From Ephydatia muelleri (Eukaryota > Porifera > Demospongiae > Spongillida > Spongillidae), in contig JABACO010000001.1 in assembly GCA_013339895.1 (NCBI GenBank), forward strand, positions 16,779,710 through 16,843,709: a DNA stretch of 64,000 nucleotides, in the 5' to 3' direction. Positions 37,905 to 49,674 of this stretch are shown piece after piece (within the stretch, counting starts at the first letter, position 1; every line of letters begins with the position of its first letter). A program made the position numbers and the translations under genes. The notes under the pieces were generated by a model. The model searched no databases, was not told the DNA's origin, and worked only from the letters and a program-made list of their open reading frames with translations.

Positions 37905-39938
37905 CCCCCCACCAGTTATGGAGCCAATAGCTTTTTTTTATTTAATGCACTGCTTTGTGCTGTACCAGTAATTATAACTATCATGTTTTGTACCCAGACC
38001 CATGTGAGACGTAATGGTGTCTGAGCACGATATTTTATAGTTCAGCAGAAATTCCATGTGCTTAGCCATGGAGACAAATGAATCCCATAGCAGGTAAATG
38101 AGTGGGGAGAGGGGCTGGGCAGGATAGATATACCACGTTGTTACCGCAGTCATCCAAGAATTCTACTACATGTATGACTGCACCCCTTCTGTCAGTAATG
38201 TATACATTCTGCGATAGAGAAAAGTGGTTCCCAACAAGTGTTCAAGTGTCCCACCTGTAAAGAAAACATGAACATCCCTGTGGGAGGGGCCAGTGGTCTC
38301 CCTCAGAACCATGATCTTGGATTTGAAGTGGAAGTAGCTGCTTGTGTCCAAGATTACAAGTAACAGTAACATATTTTTTATGAATGTATAGATGGACGCA
38401 ATGGTTCACACTGTCATCTCATGTGCACTATAAGCCCTGAACACCACAAGTGCAGCAGAAAGCTTTTCAAGCACACTATAACAGTCATAGGCTTTCGCTT
38501 TAGCTGGTATGTGTGCTGTGGAATTCTTCAGCCTAAATTTTGACCCACCCATCCCTGAAAACAAAATTAATTTCAAACCATAAACGTGACCCAAAATGTA
38601 TATTGGCATATGCATGGGTTTTGACCGTACTAAAATATTGGTGTCAGTTTCAAGCTGCATTATAGTAACCACACAACACAACTTCAAGCTGTGTCCTGTG
38701 TACCAAATGTTGTTTTCAGGATCTCGCAGCAATACATCAGCAAGGATCACTCTCAAATGTTAAAACCTTCATCAATGCACAATACTACAAATTTAAAGCA
38801 CAAAAAAGTAACTAAAGCTTTAACAGGTAGCGAGCAGTTATCCAGGGCACAAAATATCCATCCTTTCACTAGTTTGAAGCAAAAAAAATAGCGGATATGA
38901 ATTTGGCTAACATAAAAAGACTGCATTGTCCAATCATAATCATAGAACTACATTTATTTGTTGATCAAGTTACAGTAAACTTTCGTTGTAAGAGAGGCAA
39001 CTCCAAATCCAATGGTCCTTCACCAAAATCCCTAAATTCAGAGGTGTGATTAATATTAACACTACCTCGGATGTTCAGTGCATAGGTATAGCGAACGTGC
39101 ATGATCAGCTTCCAATCCCCTACTATAATCTCTGGCATTGCTGTGTAGGAAATTAGGTTTGATATATAGGTATTTAGGTATTTATGGTCGTGGGAACAAG
39201 AGGTGATGAGATTATAGACAAACAAGGTTAGTAGTCTAAGCCCAAAAGCATGTCAAAGACAAGCAATAATGGCTACAACTGGAACAATCCATAGAGGGTA
39301 GATAGAGTATACATCAAATGGAATGGATTTTCACATGCAACAATTGCAGGGGGTGTGGCAGCTAGTTGAATACTGCTAAAGGTCTAATATACAAACAAGG
39401 TTGTTTATACCAACAACCCAATCCATCCTGGATGAGCTGCATTAAGCATCCATTTGCTTGATTTTTAGTCTGTAAGCCAACGAAATTGCCTTACAGAGCA
39501 TTGGCACGTATGTCAAGTGCTATACCATGGCCAGATTAGATTTCAGAGGGCTCGGTGGGTGTGGTCATCATGGAATACTGCAGCTAATTTCTATTGATGT
39601 CCTCATTTATGAGGAGGAAGGGCCAGAGAGGGAGGCACTAATGGTAAAAGGAAGAATTTTTTAAAAGCAAGCTGATAGCATTATATGTAACAGGGTGTGG
39701 CCACAGTCCAAAGGTAAGCCAATCAGATACACCCACAAATTAATACATGAACCCCTTGCACACACATAGTCCACACACACAGACTCACACACACACACAC
39801 ATACACACACATACAAACGCACACACACAATACCATTACATACCATAATGCTGGCTGCATTTGCAAATGCAACTCTGTACGTGTACATGTACACACAGAC
39901 AATCCTTGTCATGGTTGCTGGAAAAACTATAGATTAAA
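37905..39938 (-). repeat. Right arm of the large inverted duplication, with an extra 930-bp segment
   Basis: 37905-38150 is the inverse of 36885-37115, and 39080-39938 is the inverse of 36055-36880. The two parts are contiguous in the left arm but separated here by about 930 bp (38150-39080). So this arm has an insertion, or the left arm has a deletion. The inserted segment has no recognised coding sequence. Confidence 0.8.
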
Positions 39939-42900
39939 GCAGAGAAAAGCAACAGTTAACACAGCTAAAATGGTTCACAGCTAGATGCAAACACATATCA
40001 ATACAACTGTCTTCACAACTCTTCTAACCCCAACTTAGGCACACCCTGAGCTGGGAACTAGTTAACATGTGATACAATGACAATGCGAATCATTCAAAAC
40101 CTATCTGGTGGCTTGCAATATTAGCTGGCGATTTTTAACAAAAGCACCCCCTCATACATTATCACAACTGTCTGTTAAAAAGAAGAGAGCCCAGCCCATC
40201 CATACACAAGCAGCAACATAAATTGATCTGGGATGAATATTGAAAGTAAAGCACACCTTCTCTTAAATTGTTTTAATATAAAACCTTACTGGAGGCTTGC
40301 AACATTTGAAAGCACTTTTAAAAAGTCTAACATGACTACAAGAATTTTCGATGGTCTACACACCGATACATAATTAAGCAACATCAAACTAGAAATAAAG
40401 CTCATACCCACCTTTCTCTAAAACTGCAACCTTTGCTATCATCTAAACCTGCAGGTGTATTTTAAGCATACACTACTTTTAACCAATCACAGCTAGAAGC
40501 TCATGTTACATTTTAAATGAAAGTACCCCTTATTTAGCACAGCGGTTTACAAAGCAAATGCCTAGCTTAACAGCATGTACAATTAATCACTTTACTGAAT
40601 GGAGGCTTGAATGCTCACTGACCCTTCACATATGAATGGCACAAGGCTTTCCTTAGAGTATTAAATGGCACTCACATATTCTTTAATCCGGCGTAGGCAG
40701 TACGCAGTTTCGCTCCAGCTACTTAAACACACATTATTTAACACAAACACAAGGTTTTTCTAATAACCACCGAGCCTCTTAAAAGCTAAAAGCCTCGCAA
40801 TATCTGTCAACATGATGGAACGACATGCACCATACATTCATTCGAACTTCTAAAAACTAGGTATGCAACTGGATACTTTTAGCACTCCCTCAATCTCAAC
40901 AGGAGTCTCCTAAAGCTCATACCAAGCAACAGCACATATTATGATCTGGGAACTACATGTAGCTAATAGCTAGGCTCAAAACATGATGCTCTCTTAAGAC
41001 GTACAGCTGAATTCCCAAACATTTTAAACCTTCTGATTCTACCACTAATTCGGCACATAATTGCTCACAACATGGCGAAATAACACCACTCTTAAATCCA
41101 AGCATCACAAACCCACTTGCAACATTAGTCGATACTAAAGTAATTCTTCAAATCACAACTGGTATCTCCTAGACATGACAGCCTAGTATCCATGCTTAAG
41201 CAACAGCACAGATTGTGATCTAATAACTAGCTATAGGACTCATAACTTTATTAAGTACAACCTATCTTAAAAACAGCACTCTTCTTAGGTGCTTTTAAAA
41301 CAAAGGATTGTTGGATTCATCTCTACTCGATCATCTAATGGGTTGCAAAATTAGACAGTTAAGCACACCCTGCATGAAGGAACTCTTAAAGCAGAGGGTC
41401 TATATCCATAAGCAGCAGTTAGCACACACTATGATACGGAAATAGCTATATAAAATCACAACTTGTTGCTGCAAGCAAACCTGTCCTAAAACAGCTGCCT
41501 TCAGTGAAAACCCAACTTAGAACCTGAAACTACAATGACACCGCTCTTAAATCCAAGCATTGTAGCTGGTGGCATATAGCATTACTGATATGGTTAACAA
41601 AAGCAGCATCTAAAACATATACAGGTTCACATATTGTTACATTTTCAATGAAAGCACACCTCATTTAACAAAGTGGTTTACATACCTCAACAGCATCCAC
41701 AATCATTAATTTACGGATAAGTATTGAAATCACACACTCACATAACAAAACAAGATAATCTACCCCCGCATGTTGGTCCATTATGACCTGGGAACATGCA
41801 ACGATGATGCATTACCTAGCCCTCTTAAAATGGCAGTAAAACGATAGCTGAAGGTTTGACACAATAAGCACACCATGAATTAAAAAATCGAGTCACTTAA
41901 AATAAGAGAGCTTTAACTCTTTCACGGGCAAGAGAGCAATATTGCCCCGCAGGTGCTATACTAAAGCCACTCTGTTTATCCAAGCAGTTAACACTTTGCA
42001 GTCAACAACATATTGATCAGTTGTTTCCTGGTCATATAGTGTAAGTTGTTTGCTAAGTACGTTTTCCTGCAACGCACAACACTTTTGTTTTGCACAACAT
42101 GTGTACCGTAATAATTGGCTTTGCCCGCGAAAGAGTTAATACAGAGTCTATCCATATACAGGAAAAAACATTATGATATTGTCAATCGCAACCACAACTT
42201 GTGCAAATACAAACCTCTCTTAAATCAGAAATCTTCAAGTTCGTATAGGTGTAATTTGTAGCATTTTCAAGAACACAAAGCTTTTCTAGTTAACATTACA
42301 CCTGAGTCTCTTGTATACGCACTCACATATGCATGCACTGGTATACACAGACACACATTTGCACACATATACGCAGACACACACGTGTGTACATTCACAT
42401 GTACATGCATGCACGCATATGTAAGCGTGTACACACATCGACATACTTGTACAGTGTGCATGTCGTGTGGTAGTTCTTACTTACACTACTGTATTGCGTC
42501 ATTGGATCCTTTAGCGGCTGCCACTGCTGTCAATGCTGTGCTAGCAACAAGCAAGTCCAGACCCAAACCATTAATTGCTAAGCAGAGGTTGGGCAAGATT
42601 ATGAGGCTAAAGCAGAGACTGCTCTTAAGATGTGGCACCACATGCACGAACATCCAACCATCTACTGTAAAACCTAGCTGGAGGCTTGCTACTACACCAC
42701 AACAGGAGTCTCCTAAGGCTGATACATAAGCAACAGCACGTACATCATAAACTGGGAACTACATGTAGCTAACAGCAAGGCCCAAAACATGATGCTCTCT
42801 TAAGACGTACAGTGATTGTGATCTGCTAAGAAACACATAGCTTTATGCATTGAAATTAAAGCTCATACTCTGTAACGGCACTATTTCCGTGATATCATCT

Positions 42901-43692
42901 AAAACATAGCTCGAGGCTTTACATATCAGCTGATACTCTAAAATGTAAGCATTGGCCCCTAACATAAAAACATACATATGCATCAGTGCACATTATGATC
43001 TGGGAACTAGCTACAACCCTACCCAATCCTTAATGGTCAACATCCGGCAGTTAAGCACACCCTCACATACAATACAGTCTATATGCATAGGCAACAGTTA
43101 GCACAGCTAGAAAACTCAAAACTTGATGTAAGTACACCTCTCCAAAGACAGCTGTCTTCAACATTCATCTAACCCCAATTTAGGCACACTCCAACCTGGG
43201 AATCTAAGCTAACAGGCTCACACCGTGATACAATGACACCAGTTGATCTTAAATCCAATCGTTGAAAACCTATCTGGTGGCTTGCAACATTAGCTGGCGA
43301 TTTTTAACAGAAACACCCCCTCATATCACAATTGTCTGTTTAAAAAGAAGAGAAGCCCATCCATACACAATCAGCAACAGAAATTGATCAGCATGGGATG
43401 GACATTGAAAGTAAAGCACACCTAAAACCTTACTGCAGGCTTGCAACATTTGTCAGTGCTTTAAAATAAAGTCTAACATAACTAAGAGAATTTGTTAAAG
43501 AGATCGATGGTCTACACACCGACACATAGTTAAGCAACAGCACAAACTATGATCTCAAACTAGAAATAAGGCTCGTATCACGTAAGTGTAACGTGCGCGT
43601 CTCCGTTTCCTAACTCACAGAATGGCATTGCATGTCAAATTCATAGTACCTGCCGTCTGGTTCAGTGCCTGTCTGTACGATTGTGCTAATTG
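39939..43692. repeat. Field of degenerate interspersed repeats
   Basis: No open frame longer than about 115 codons and no recognised protein. Blocks recur with partial decay. The segment at 40090-40257 (aacctatctggtggcttgca, gcgatttttaacaaaagcac) returns at 43260-43422, and 40921-41005 (gctctcttaagacgtacag) returns at 42726-42812. A short element like aagcaacagcacanattatg followed by atctggga appears many times (near 40205, 40378, 40925, 41203, 42726, 42988, 43534). The spacing is irregular. Confidence 0.65.
41917..42135. mobile_element. TTAA-flanked MITE (piggyBac-like)
   Basis: A 219-bp element with 15-bp inverted ends ctctttcacgggcaa / ttgcccgcgaaagag (one mismatch), flanked on both sides by TTAA (41913-41916 and 42136-42139). 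TTAA target duplication is the hallmark of piggyBac-type transposition. There is no coding capacity, so it is non-autonomous. Confidence 0.75.
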
Positions 43693-43720
43693 GTGCGCAC
43701 CGAGGGGTCCGCCACCACTG

Positions 43721-43925
43721 AAATCTCGTACACTCTAGTGAGAAATCACATAGAAATCTTGAAATCAATAGAAATCCGGGAGAAATCACGAAATCATATT
43801 GAAATCTAGAAATCCGTCAGAAATCACGAAATCACTTGAAATACGGTAGAAATCACATTGAAATCTTGAAATCACCGTAAATTTAGAAATCACAGCCGTA
43901 AATTTAGAAATCACATCCGTATTTT
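43721..43925 (+). repeat. GAAATC subterminal repeats, left end
   Basis: Roughly twenty short units of the form gaaatcac / gaaatctt / gaaatccg spaced every 8-15 bp, directly inside the left TIR. Such subterminal arrays are commonly transposase-binding sites. Confidence 0.75.
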
Positions 43926-44056
43926 CTTTAATAAGTAATACTTAATTTATAACTACTTTTGCAATAATTATTAATGTTTTTAATTATATGCCAATTATAC
44001 CAATGGAATTAAAAATTATGACATAATTATACTTACACTCGTACGAAATAATCAGT

Positions 44057-44924
44057 ATGGAGCTCGGAGCTTGCGATTCAGAATCAGAAGAATCAAAAGT
44101 TCAGTGTGTTGAGCGCCTGTTGAGGTCAAAGCTGCCAGGCTACATAGTCAGTTGCATGTTGGCTGCGGGATTCGATACACTCGACACTGTGGCACGCATG
44201 GATGTTGGAAACCAACCGGGCAATTCCATCCAGATCATTGAAGAATACATCTCTTCCAACTTTCCAGGCGACGCCAGGTACATGCATGCTCCATTACTTG
44301 GATCAACGTGCAAATTTCCCCCTGGACACCGTATTAGAATCGAGCGATTTGTGCAAGAACTGCGCTCAAGCCACGTATGTCACGACCTCCTCAATGATGC
44401 TGTTCGGCCTGCTACGAAGAAAAAGAAAAAAAACAGTGAACCAGAAGCAGCAGCTGCACAAGCTCCAGCTGGAGAAATTTCTGCTTTAACGGAAAGCCGC
44501 ACTACTTCGACGATTATTCCGAGACTTCGTCAGCAGATCAATGCGTGGCAAAAAAAGTTATCTGATGAAAGACTGCGAAGTTTGCAAGAAAATGTACACT
44601 ATGAGTTGACTATGAAAGAAGAACAAGCTGTGGTGAGTTGCAAGTTGTGTTCTAGAAATCTCATTCTTAGTTCCAAACACAACAAGCTAATCTTGTCCAA
44701 TTGGACACGTCACGTTAGTACATGTTTCAAGGCTCCCAAAGAGCATAATCACATTGAAAAATACTTCTTGAACCTACCATCACAAGCTGATAAGCCTTGC
44801 ACATCTAAATCAGCTAATGTACCATCCAATTCTTCTTCAGCATTGCTTTCATCAACATCTCCAACTGTCACCACAGTGTATGCCAACTCAGCAACTAACT
44901 TGCATGTAGATCCTCCACCACCAT

Positions 44925-44970
<46 letters not shown>

Positions 44971-45361
44971 TACTACTTCATCATCATCTAGTTCCAGTTC
45001 ATCATCACCTCCAGCTGTCGCTATGTCAGCAATTTGTACGTCAAAGCCAAAAAAGCACCAAGTTCAGGCAGATAAATATCACATACATGTACAAAGTCCA
45101 ATTGATAAATTTAGTAGACCTATAGCTGACTTTGAACCTCCATCATCATTCATATCTCCATCAATGTCGTTATCATCAGAATCATCATCTTCATCAGCAG
45201 CTGCACCATCACTATCACTGACATCATCTACATGTAGCTCATCATCACCTCCAGCTGTCACTATGCACATCAATTGTCAGCCTAATCTGCATTTAGTACC
45301 ACATAGCAGCCTCCCTAACAAGCAGGGTTTTCACAACCCCCCTCCTGTTCAAAAGAAGTAG
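44057..45361 (+). CDS. Transposon ORF1: zinc-finger, Ser/Pro-rich protein
   Basis: 434 codons from ATG 44057. The N-terminal third is compact and globular-looking. A Cys/His cluster at about residues 192-222 (SCKLCSRN, then SNWTRHVSTC, pattern C-x2-C...H-x4-C) resembles a BED/C2HC DNA-binding finger of transposases. The remainder is low complexity, with a Pro run and a long Ser run (TCA repeats around 44918-45010). It ends 78 bp before ORF2, in a different frame. A 74-bp intron with donor gtaggagg at 45359 and an acceptor ...tactag at 45432 would join the two in phase, giving one DNA-binding plus catalytic protein of about 1,630 residues. That intron is only a possibility. Confidence 0.7.
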
Positions 45362-45438
45362 GAGGGGGTAGTGAAAATTCCTCTTTACATGTAGACTTAG
45401 GTAGCCTTTCAACTACACAGACTAGTACTAGTACAGCA

Positions 45439-48400
45439 ATGCATAATGACTGGAGCAGAAGCTTCAGGAAACAGCAGTCCATTCATAAAGCCGGTTCTGA
45501 TCCATCACAGATTAAACTAACATCATATTTCAGTGTTGCAAAGAACATAGAAACCCTAATAATAGATAATCCTAATATTGCTAAGTGCATCGATACTAGG
45601 CAAGCTGCTCTTAAAGGAACATTCACACCACTTTTTCAAAGCCTTGTGGATAATGCACAGTTAAATATACACAAGTTACCAAAAGAACGTCGTCATGATC
45701 ACGTCATGAAAAAATTTTCAACATCATTGTTCATTTATGCAGGGCCCCTTGCATATTCATTTGTTCATCAGAACATGCCTCAAGCTCTGCCATCACTTAG
45801 GACTGTCCAACGAATTGTCCACCATGAGTATGAGGTTATGAATGAAGGGGAATTTAGATTTGACCAATTAGCTAATCACATTAACAGCTATAAATGCGCA
45901 AGAGTAATTGTCATCGGTGAAGATGCAACTCGTTTAGTTGCAAGAGTTGATTACGATCCGGAAACAAATAGACTAGTGGGGTTTGTGCTGCCTGAAGGTG
46001 AGGATAGCTTACCATCTATTGATGCTCATGTAGCTATTTCTTTTCAATCTATTGAAGATTCTTTCAAAAGTTCCAAGATATCGAAATATGCTTTAGTCTA
46101 CATAGCCCAGCCTCTTTCACCAGGAGTTCCTGCCTTTCCTTTAGCCTGTATCGGTACTGATAATAAGTTCACTGCAGATATTCTTTTAAAGCGATGGTCG
46201 CATATTTCAAGTGAGTGTCAAAAAAGAGGAATCTCTGTGCTAAGTTTTGGCTCAGATGGCGACTCGAGAGAACTAAAAAACATGCAGTATTGTACTGCAT
46301 TATTTACTATGCATGCTTCAAAAGATGTGATATCTTGCATTCCATCGCATTGGAAGTCATGGTTTTTTCTTAAAAAACCAACACAGGTAGCATATGTCCA
46401 AGATACAGTACATGTGGGGACAAAACTGCGCTCTAGACTCTTAACTCCATCCATCATTCTTGCTTTAGGAAAGTATGTTGCTGGTGCCCATCATTTGCAG
46501 TTGGTGCAAAGTACTTATTCTAAAGATCAACATGGCCTGAGAGAGCGAGATATAGATTGCAGGGACAAGCAAAACTTTGATTCGGTGCTGCGCATTACAA
46601 GCAGCAGTGTGATGGCACAAATTTCTCAGATCTTGGATGCTAAGGGTACATATGTGTATCTTAAAGCTTTGAAAGCTGTTTTAGATAGTTACTTAAATAA
46701 AGAGCTTAGTCCACTTGATAGAATATCCAACATTTGGTATGCTGTGTTCTTTTTTCGATATTGGCGCCAATGGCTTTTGTCTGTTCCAAGCTACTCCTTG
46801 GGCAACAACTTCATAACGCGGAATGCTTATTTGTGTATAGAGCTAAATGCACATGCTCTTATCATTTTCATGAGAACATTGCGGGATCATTATTCGGACG
46901 GTGCTGCCCTATTCAGTCCTTGGAAGCTAGGGTCACAATCATGTGAAAAAACCTTTAGGGCTGTTCGCAGCATGACCACTACTTTCTCCACTGTTATAAA
47001 TGTGGGAATGCTTGGGTTATTAAGAAGGCTACACCGACTTCAGATTCAGTTTAGACTTGAGGCTGAATCAGCACAGAATGGCATTAGGTATCCACACTGT
47101 GAAAAGCATAACAACAAAGATGGATCTAATACACGAGTTACATTTTCCCTTCAGGGTGTAACTGATGCTAACATTGAAGATGCTGTCGAATGTGGAAGGA
47201 AATTAGCGATGAAAGATATCGAGATGCTTGGGATGGAGTTATCCTTGAAAAGGAACATGGAAGTTGAAAATGAATCGGCAGGCAGTATAATTCCTGAAGC
47301 AGAAGAAGATGATGAAGAACTTGATGATGAAGAGCCACCAAGAAGTGATGTGAATGAAGCTGAGTTGCTGAAAGAAGCATGCTGTGCTGTTGATGAAGAG
47401 GAAGTCGTGTCAAGTCTCGATGATTTAAAAAGTGCTAAACTAGTCGAGGGGGACCTTCTAAAGCAGTTGGTACAAATGCAGGAAGCTGTCTCCTACAAGA
47501 AGGTGCAGTCAGGTACATCTCTATCAATTTATACCAAAAATCCTGTGCAAAGCTCTAAGACATCAAAGAAGTGTTCCCGATTTGTTGAAGTAAGCCACGT
47601 TGGCCGCACAATTTACATCCACAAAACAACTGCAGTGTGGCTATTTCAAGAAGGAGAAAGGGTTTCATCAGATCGCCTTTTTAGAGTTAGAGAAAAGCAA
47701 CCTTATTCAAGTGTTACTACTAACGAAATCAAGGTCTGTGACTCCAATGCCACTGTTCCGACTATGTGCGATGTGATTTCAATAGGTGACATATGTGCGT
47801 TTAAGTTTCCGGAACCGTGTAAATGGAAGCTTGTCAAAGTTTTGCAATTTTGCTACACAAGTGAAAAAACAAAAATGAAACGGCAGTATAAAAAAACTAG
47901 TTACAACAAAATTTCTGAAGCAAAACAGACGGGAGTCATGTGTTCTTGGTTTAATTCATCTGATTCGAAAATGTTTGAGTTGAATGTAGATAGAAATACC
48001 ATAGAAAATCATTCCTTTTTGTCTACAAAGTCATACTTATGCACACTGTCACGAGGCTGTTTTGCATCTTTGGATTGCCCAGAAGCAAGTAGTAGTAAGT
48101 TCTTTACCCTTGATGAAGGTAAAATCGCTTTAATGACAGCTCACACAGTAACCCTTACCACCGCTGCTATTGATCACATCACCACCTTATGTGTCTGTGC
48201 CGATGATCAACAATCTACAAAGGCCATCATAGACATATCTACAGACCTAAAAAAAGTGCAGGAAGTAGGTGAGCACATTTGGGTCAAAAGTGGAATTGTA
48301 ACCCTGACGAAACAAGATAAGGATCGGTTGATTGGAGGACATGAGCTATCAGATGCTCACATCAACTTTGCTCAGTTTCTACTGAAACATCAGTTCTCTA

Positions 48401-49017
48401 ATATAGATGGTTTCCGAAATACGCTTGAGCAAAACAAATCTTATATCAGAAGATTTCCAGAGTCCTCTGCAAAATTAATGCAGGTCATTTTTATCAGAGA
48501 ATGTCACTGGGCATGTGTTCTTATACATGAAAACCAGGTGCGTTTGTACGACAGTGCATACACATCTGTATCTGCTGATACCTTTCAAGTTGTAGCAAGG
48601 CTAGTACAATGCGCAGAACCATCATTCCAGATACAGGTTATGAATATTTCTAAGCAGAGAGGTGCAGTAGATTGTGGTTTATATGCCATTGCTGTGCTAA
48701 CAAGTTTAGCATTTGATCAAGATCCCACTACATTAGTTTATGATCAACAAGCCATGCGCCCACATTTGATCACAAGTTTTGAGGAAATGAAGATCGCGCC
48801 TTTTCCAGTCCTAAAGCACCGCAGACCAGCTGACAAAGTTTCCAAAGTTGAAGAATGTATTCTGCATTGTTATTGTAGGATGCCTGATGATGGGTACGAA
48901 ATGGTCTGCTGTGATCTTTGTGATGCTTGGCATCACAAAGCTTGTGTCAATGATTCGTATTGCAAGGATAGTTCCTGGTTATGCACACATTGTAGCAAAA
49001 ATGAACTTGTTCAATAA
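45439..49017 (+). CDS. Transposon ORF2: DDE-like transposase with Ulp1 protease and PHD finger
   Basis: 1,192 codons. The N-terminal half looks like an RNase H-fold transposase. Candidate acidic residues are D162 (VIVIGEDATR), D273 (LSFGSDGDSRE) and E503 in GSQSCEKTFRAVRSM, the last in a helix typical of the C-terminal catalytic Glu. An acidic linker lies at about 610-640. Residues about 1010-1090 carry the full C48/Ulp1 cysteine-protease set: H1023 (ECHWAC), D1038 (LYDSA), Q1073 and C1079 (AVDCGLYAI). The C-terminus (about 1140-1187) is a PHD finger with Cys/His spacing CYC...CCDLCDAWHHKAC...CTHC. Ulp1 domains are known in several transposon lineages (KDZ/Zisupton, some MULEs). Which superfamily this belongs to is uncertain. 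A polyadenylation-like attaaa follows at about 49027. Confidence 0.85.
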   Translation: MHNDWSRSFRKQQSIHKAGSDPSQIKLTSYFSVAKNIETLIIDNPNIAKCIDTRQAALKGTFTPLFQSLVDNAQLNIHKLPKERRHDHVMKKFSTSLFIYAGPLAYSFVHQNMPQALPSLRTVQRIVHHEYEVMNEGEFRFDQLANHINSYKCARVIVIGEDATRLVARVDYDPETNRLVGFVLPEGEDSLPSIDAHVAISFQSIEDSFKSSKISKYALVYIAQPLSPGVPAFPLACIGTDNKFTADILLKRWSHISSECQKRGISVLSFGSDGDSRELKNMQYCTALFTMHASKDVISCIPSHWKSWFFLKKPTQVAYVQDTVHVGTKLRSRLLTPSIILALGKYVAGAHHLQLVQSTYSKDQHGLRERDIDCRDKQNFDSVLRITSSSVMAQISQILDAKGTYVYLKALKAVLDSYLNKELSPLDRISNIWYAVFFFRYWRQWLLSVPSYSLGNNFITRNAYLCIELNAHALIIFMRTLRDHYSDGAALFSPWKLGSQSCEKTFRAVRSMTTTFSTVINVGMLGLLRRLHRLQIQFRLEAESAQNGIRYPHCEKHNNKDGSNTRVTFSLQGVTDANIEDAVECGRKLAMKDIEMLGMELSLKRNMEVENESAGSIIPEAEEDDEELDDEEPPRSDVNEAELLKEACCAVDEEEVVSSLDDLKSAKLVEGDLLKQLVQMQEAVSYKKVQSGTSLSIYTKNPVQSSKTSKKCSRFVEVSHVGRTIYIHKTTAVWLFQEGERVSSDRLFRVREKQPYSSVTTNEIKVCDSNATVPTMCDVISIGDICAFKFPEPCKWKLVKVLQFCYTSEKTKMKRQYKKTSYNKISEAKQTGVMCSWFNSSDSKMFELNVDRNTIENHSFLSTKSYLCTLSRGCFASLDCPEASSSKFFTLDEGKIALMTAHTVTLTTAAIDHITTLCVCADDQQSTKAIIDISTDLKKVQEVGEHIWVKSGIVTLTKQDKDRLIGGHELSDAHINFAQFLLKHQFSNIDGFRNTLEQNKSYIRRFPESSAKLMQVIFIRECHWACVLIHENQVRLYDSAYTSVSADTFQVVARLVQCAEPSFQIQVMNISKQRGAVDCGLYAIAVLTSLAFDQDPTTLVYDQQAMRPHLITSFEEMKIAPFPVLKHRRPADKVSKVEECILHCYCRMPDDGYEMVCCDLCDAWHHKACVNDSYCKDSSWLCTHCSKNELVQ

Positions 49018-49469
49018 TTATTGTTGTATTAAAATAATGTTGTGATGCATTGATTAATTGATTGCGTAAGTATTAAATTTAATAACCATGACTATTACAT
49101 TATAATTACGTGGGCGTCATTTATCAAAAGAGCTATTTGAAATCAGAATGTAGCTTTACAATAACAGCGAGCCGTTTATGACCCGTTCTAATTACGTAAA
49201 CAAAAATAGAATAGCCTTTGGGCATCGAAATTATGTCGGTTGAAGCACTATTCGGTCACAAATGCGCATACAGGCAGCACAGTTCACACCGAGCACACAC
49301 ACCCGCACCCCAAAAAGTCTAGGTAGAATGGCACGCTTTAAAATCATGCCATTGTTGAATTGGTTGCCGCATGCAGCCGCGCCGTGACCCGTCACCTCAC
49401 TCGCCTCCCTCAGACCTCAGACTGACCAGCTACGTCACGAATGTATTTTTACGTCAAAAGAAATGTTGA

Positions 49470-49650
49470 AATCCAAGTCGTATTACGGTAGAAATCACAA
49501 GAAATCAGTCGGAAATCTGGAAATCACACGGAAATCTGGAAATCATATAGAAATCACGGAAATCACCTCGAAATCTAGAAATCACCGGAAATCAAACAGA
49601 AATCTGAAATTGATTTCGAAATCACCGTGATTTCGAAATCTCGTACGGCT
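49470..49650 (+). repeat. GAAATC subterminal repeats, right end
   Basis: More than a dozen gaaatc units (gaaatctggaaatcacacgg and relatives) just inside the right TIR. They run in the same orientation as the left array, so they are direct rather than inverted with respect to the element ends. The innermost part near the TIR also contains a small palindrome (gatttcgaaatc). Confidence 0.75.
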
Positions 49651-49674
49651 TTTAGGGTAGTGGCGGACCCCTCG

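Larger units (their letters stand above)
43701..49674 (+). mobile_element. 5,974-bp DNA transposon with TIRs, DDE/Ulp1/PHD protein
   Basis: The ends are inverted: cgaggggtccgccaccac at 43701 and its complement gtagtggcggacccctcg ending at 49674 (one mismatch). Both are abutted by the same 8-bp sequence gtgcgcac (43693-43700 and 49675-49682). Because that octamer is palindromic, it is either the target-site duplication or an extension of the TIR; outside tggtgcgcacc the flanks do not match. An 8-bp duplication would fit the hAT, P or KDZ/Zisupton-type superfamilies. The element carries two long plus-strand frames and GAAATC-rich subterminal repeats at both ends. Its frames are open throughout, so it is probably young. 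Confidence 0.85.
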
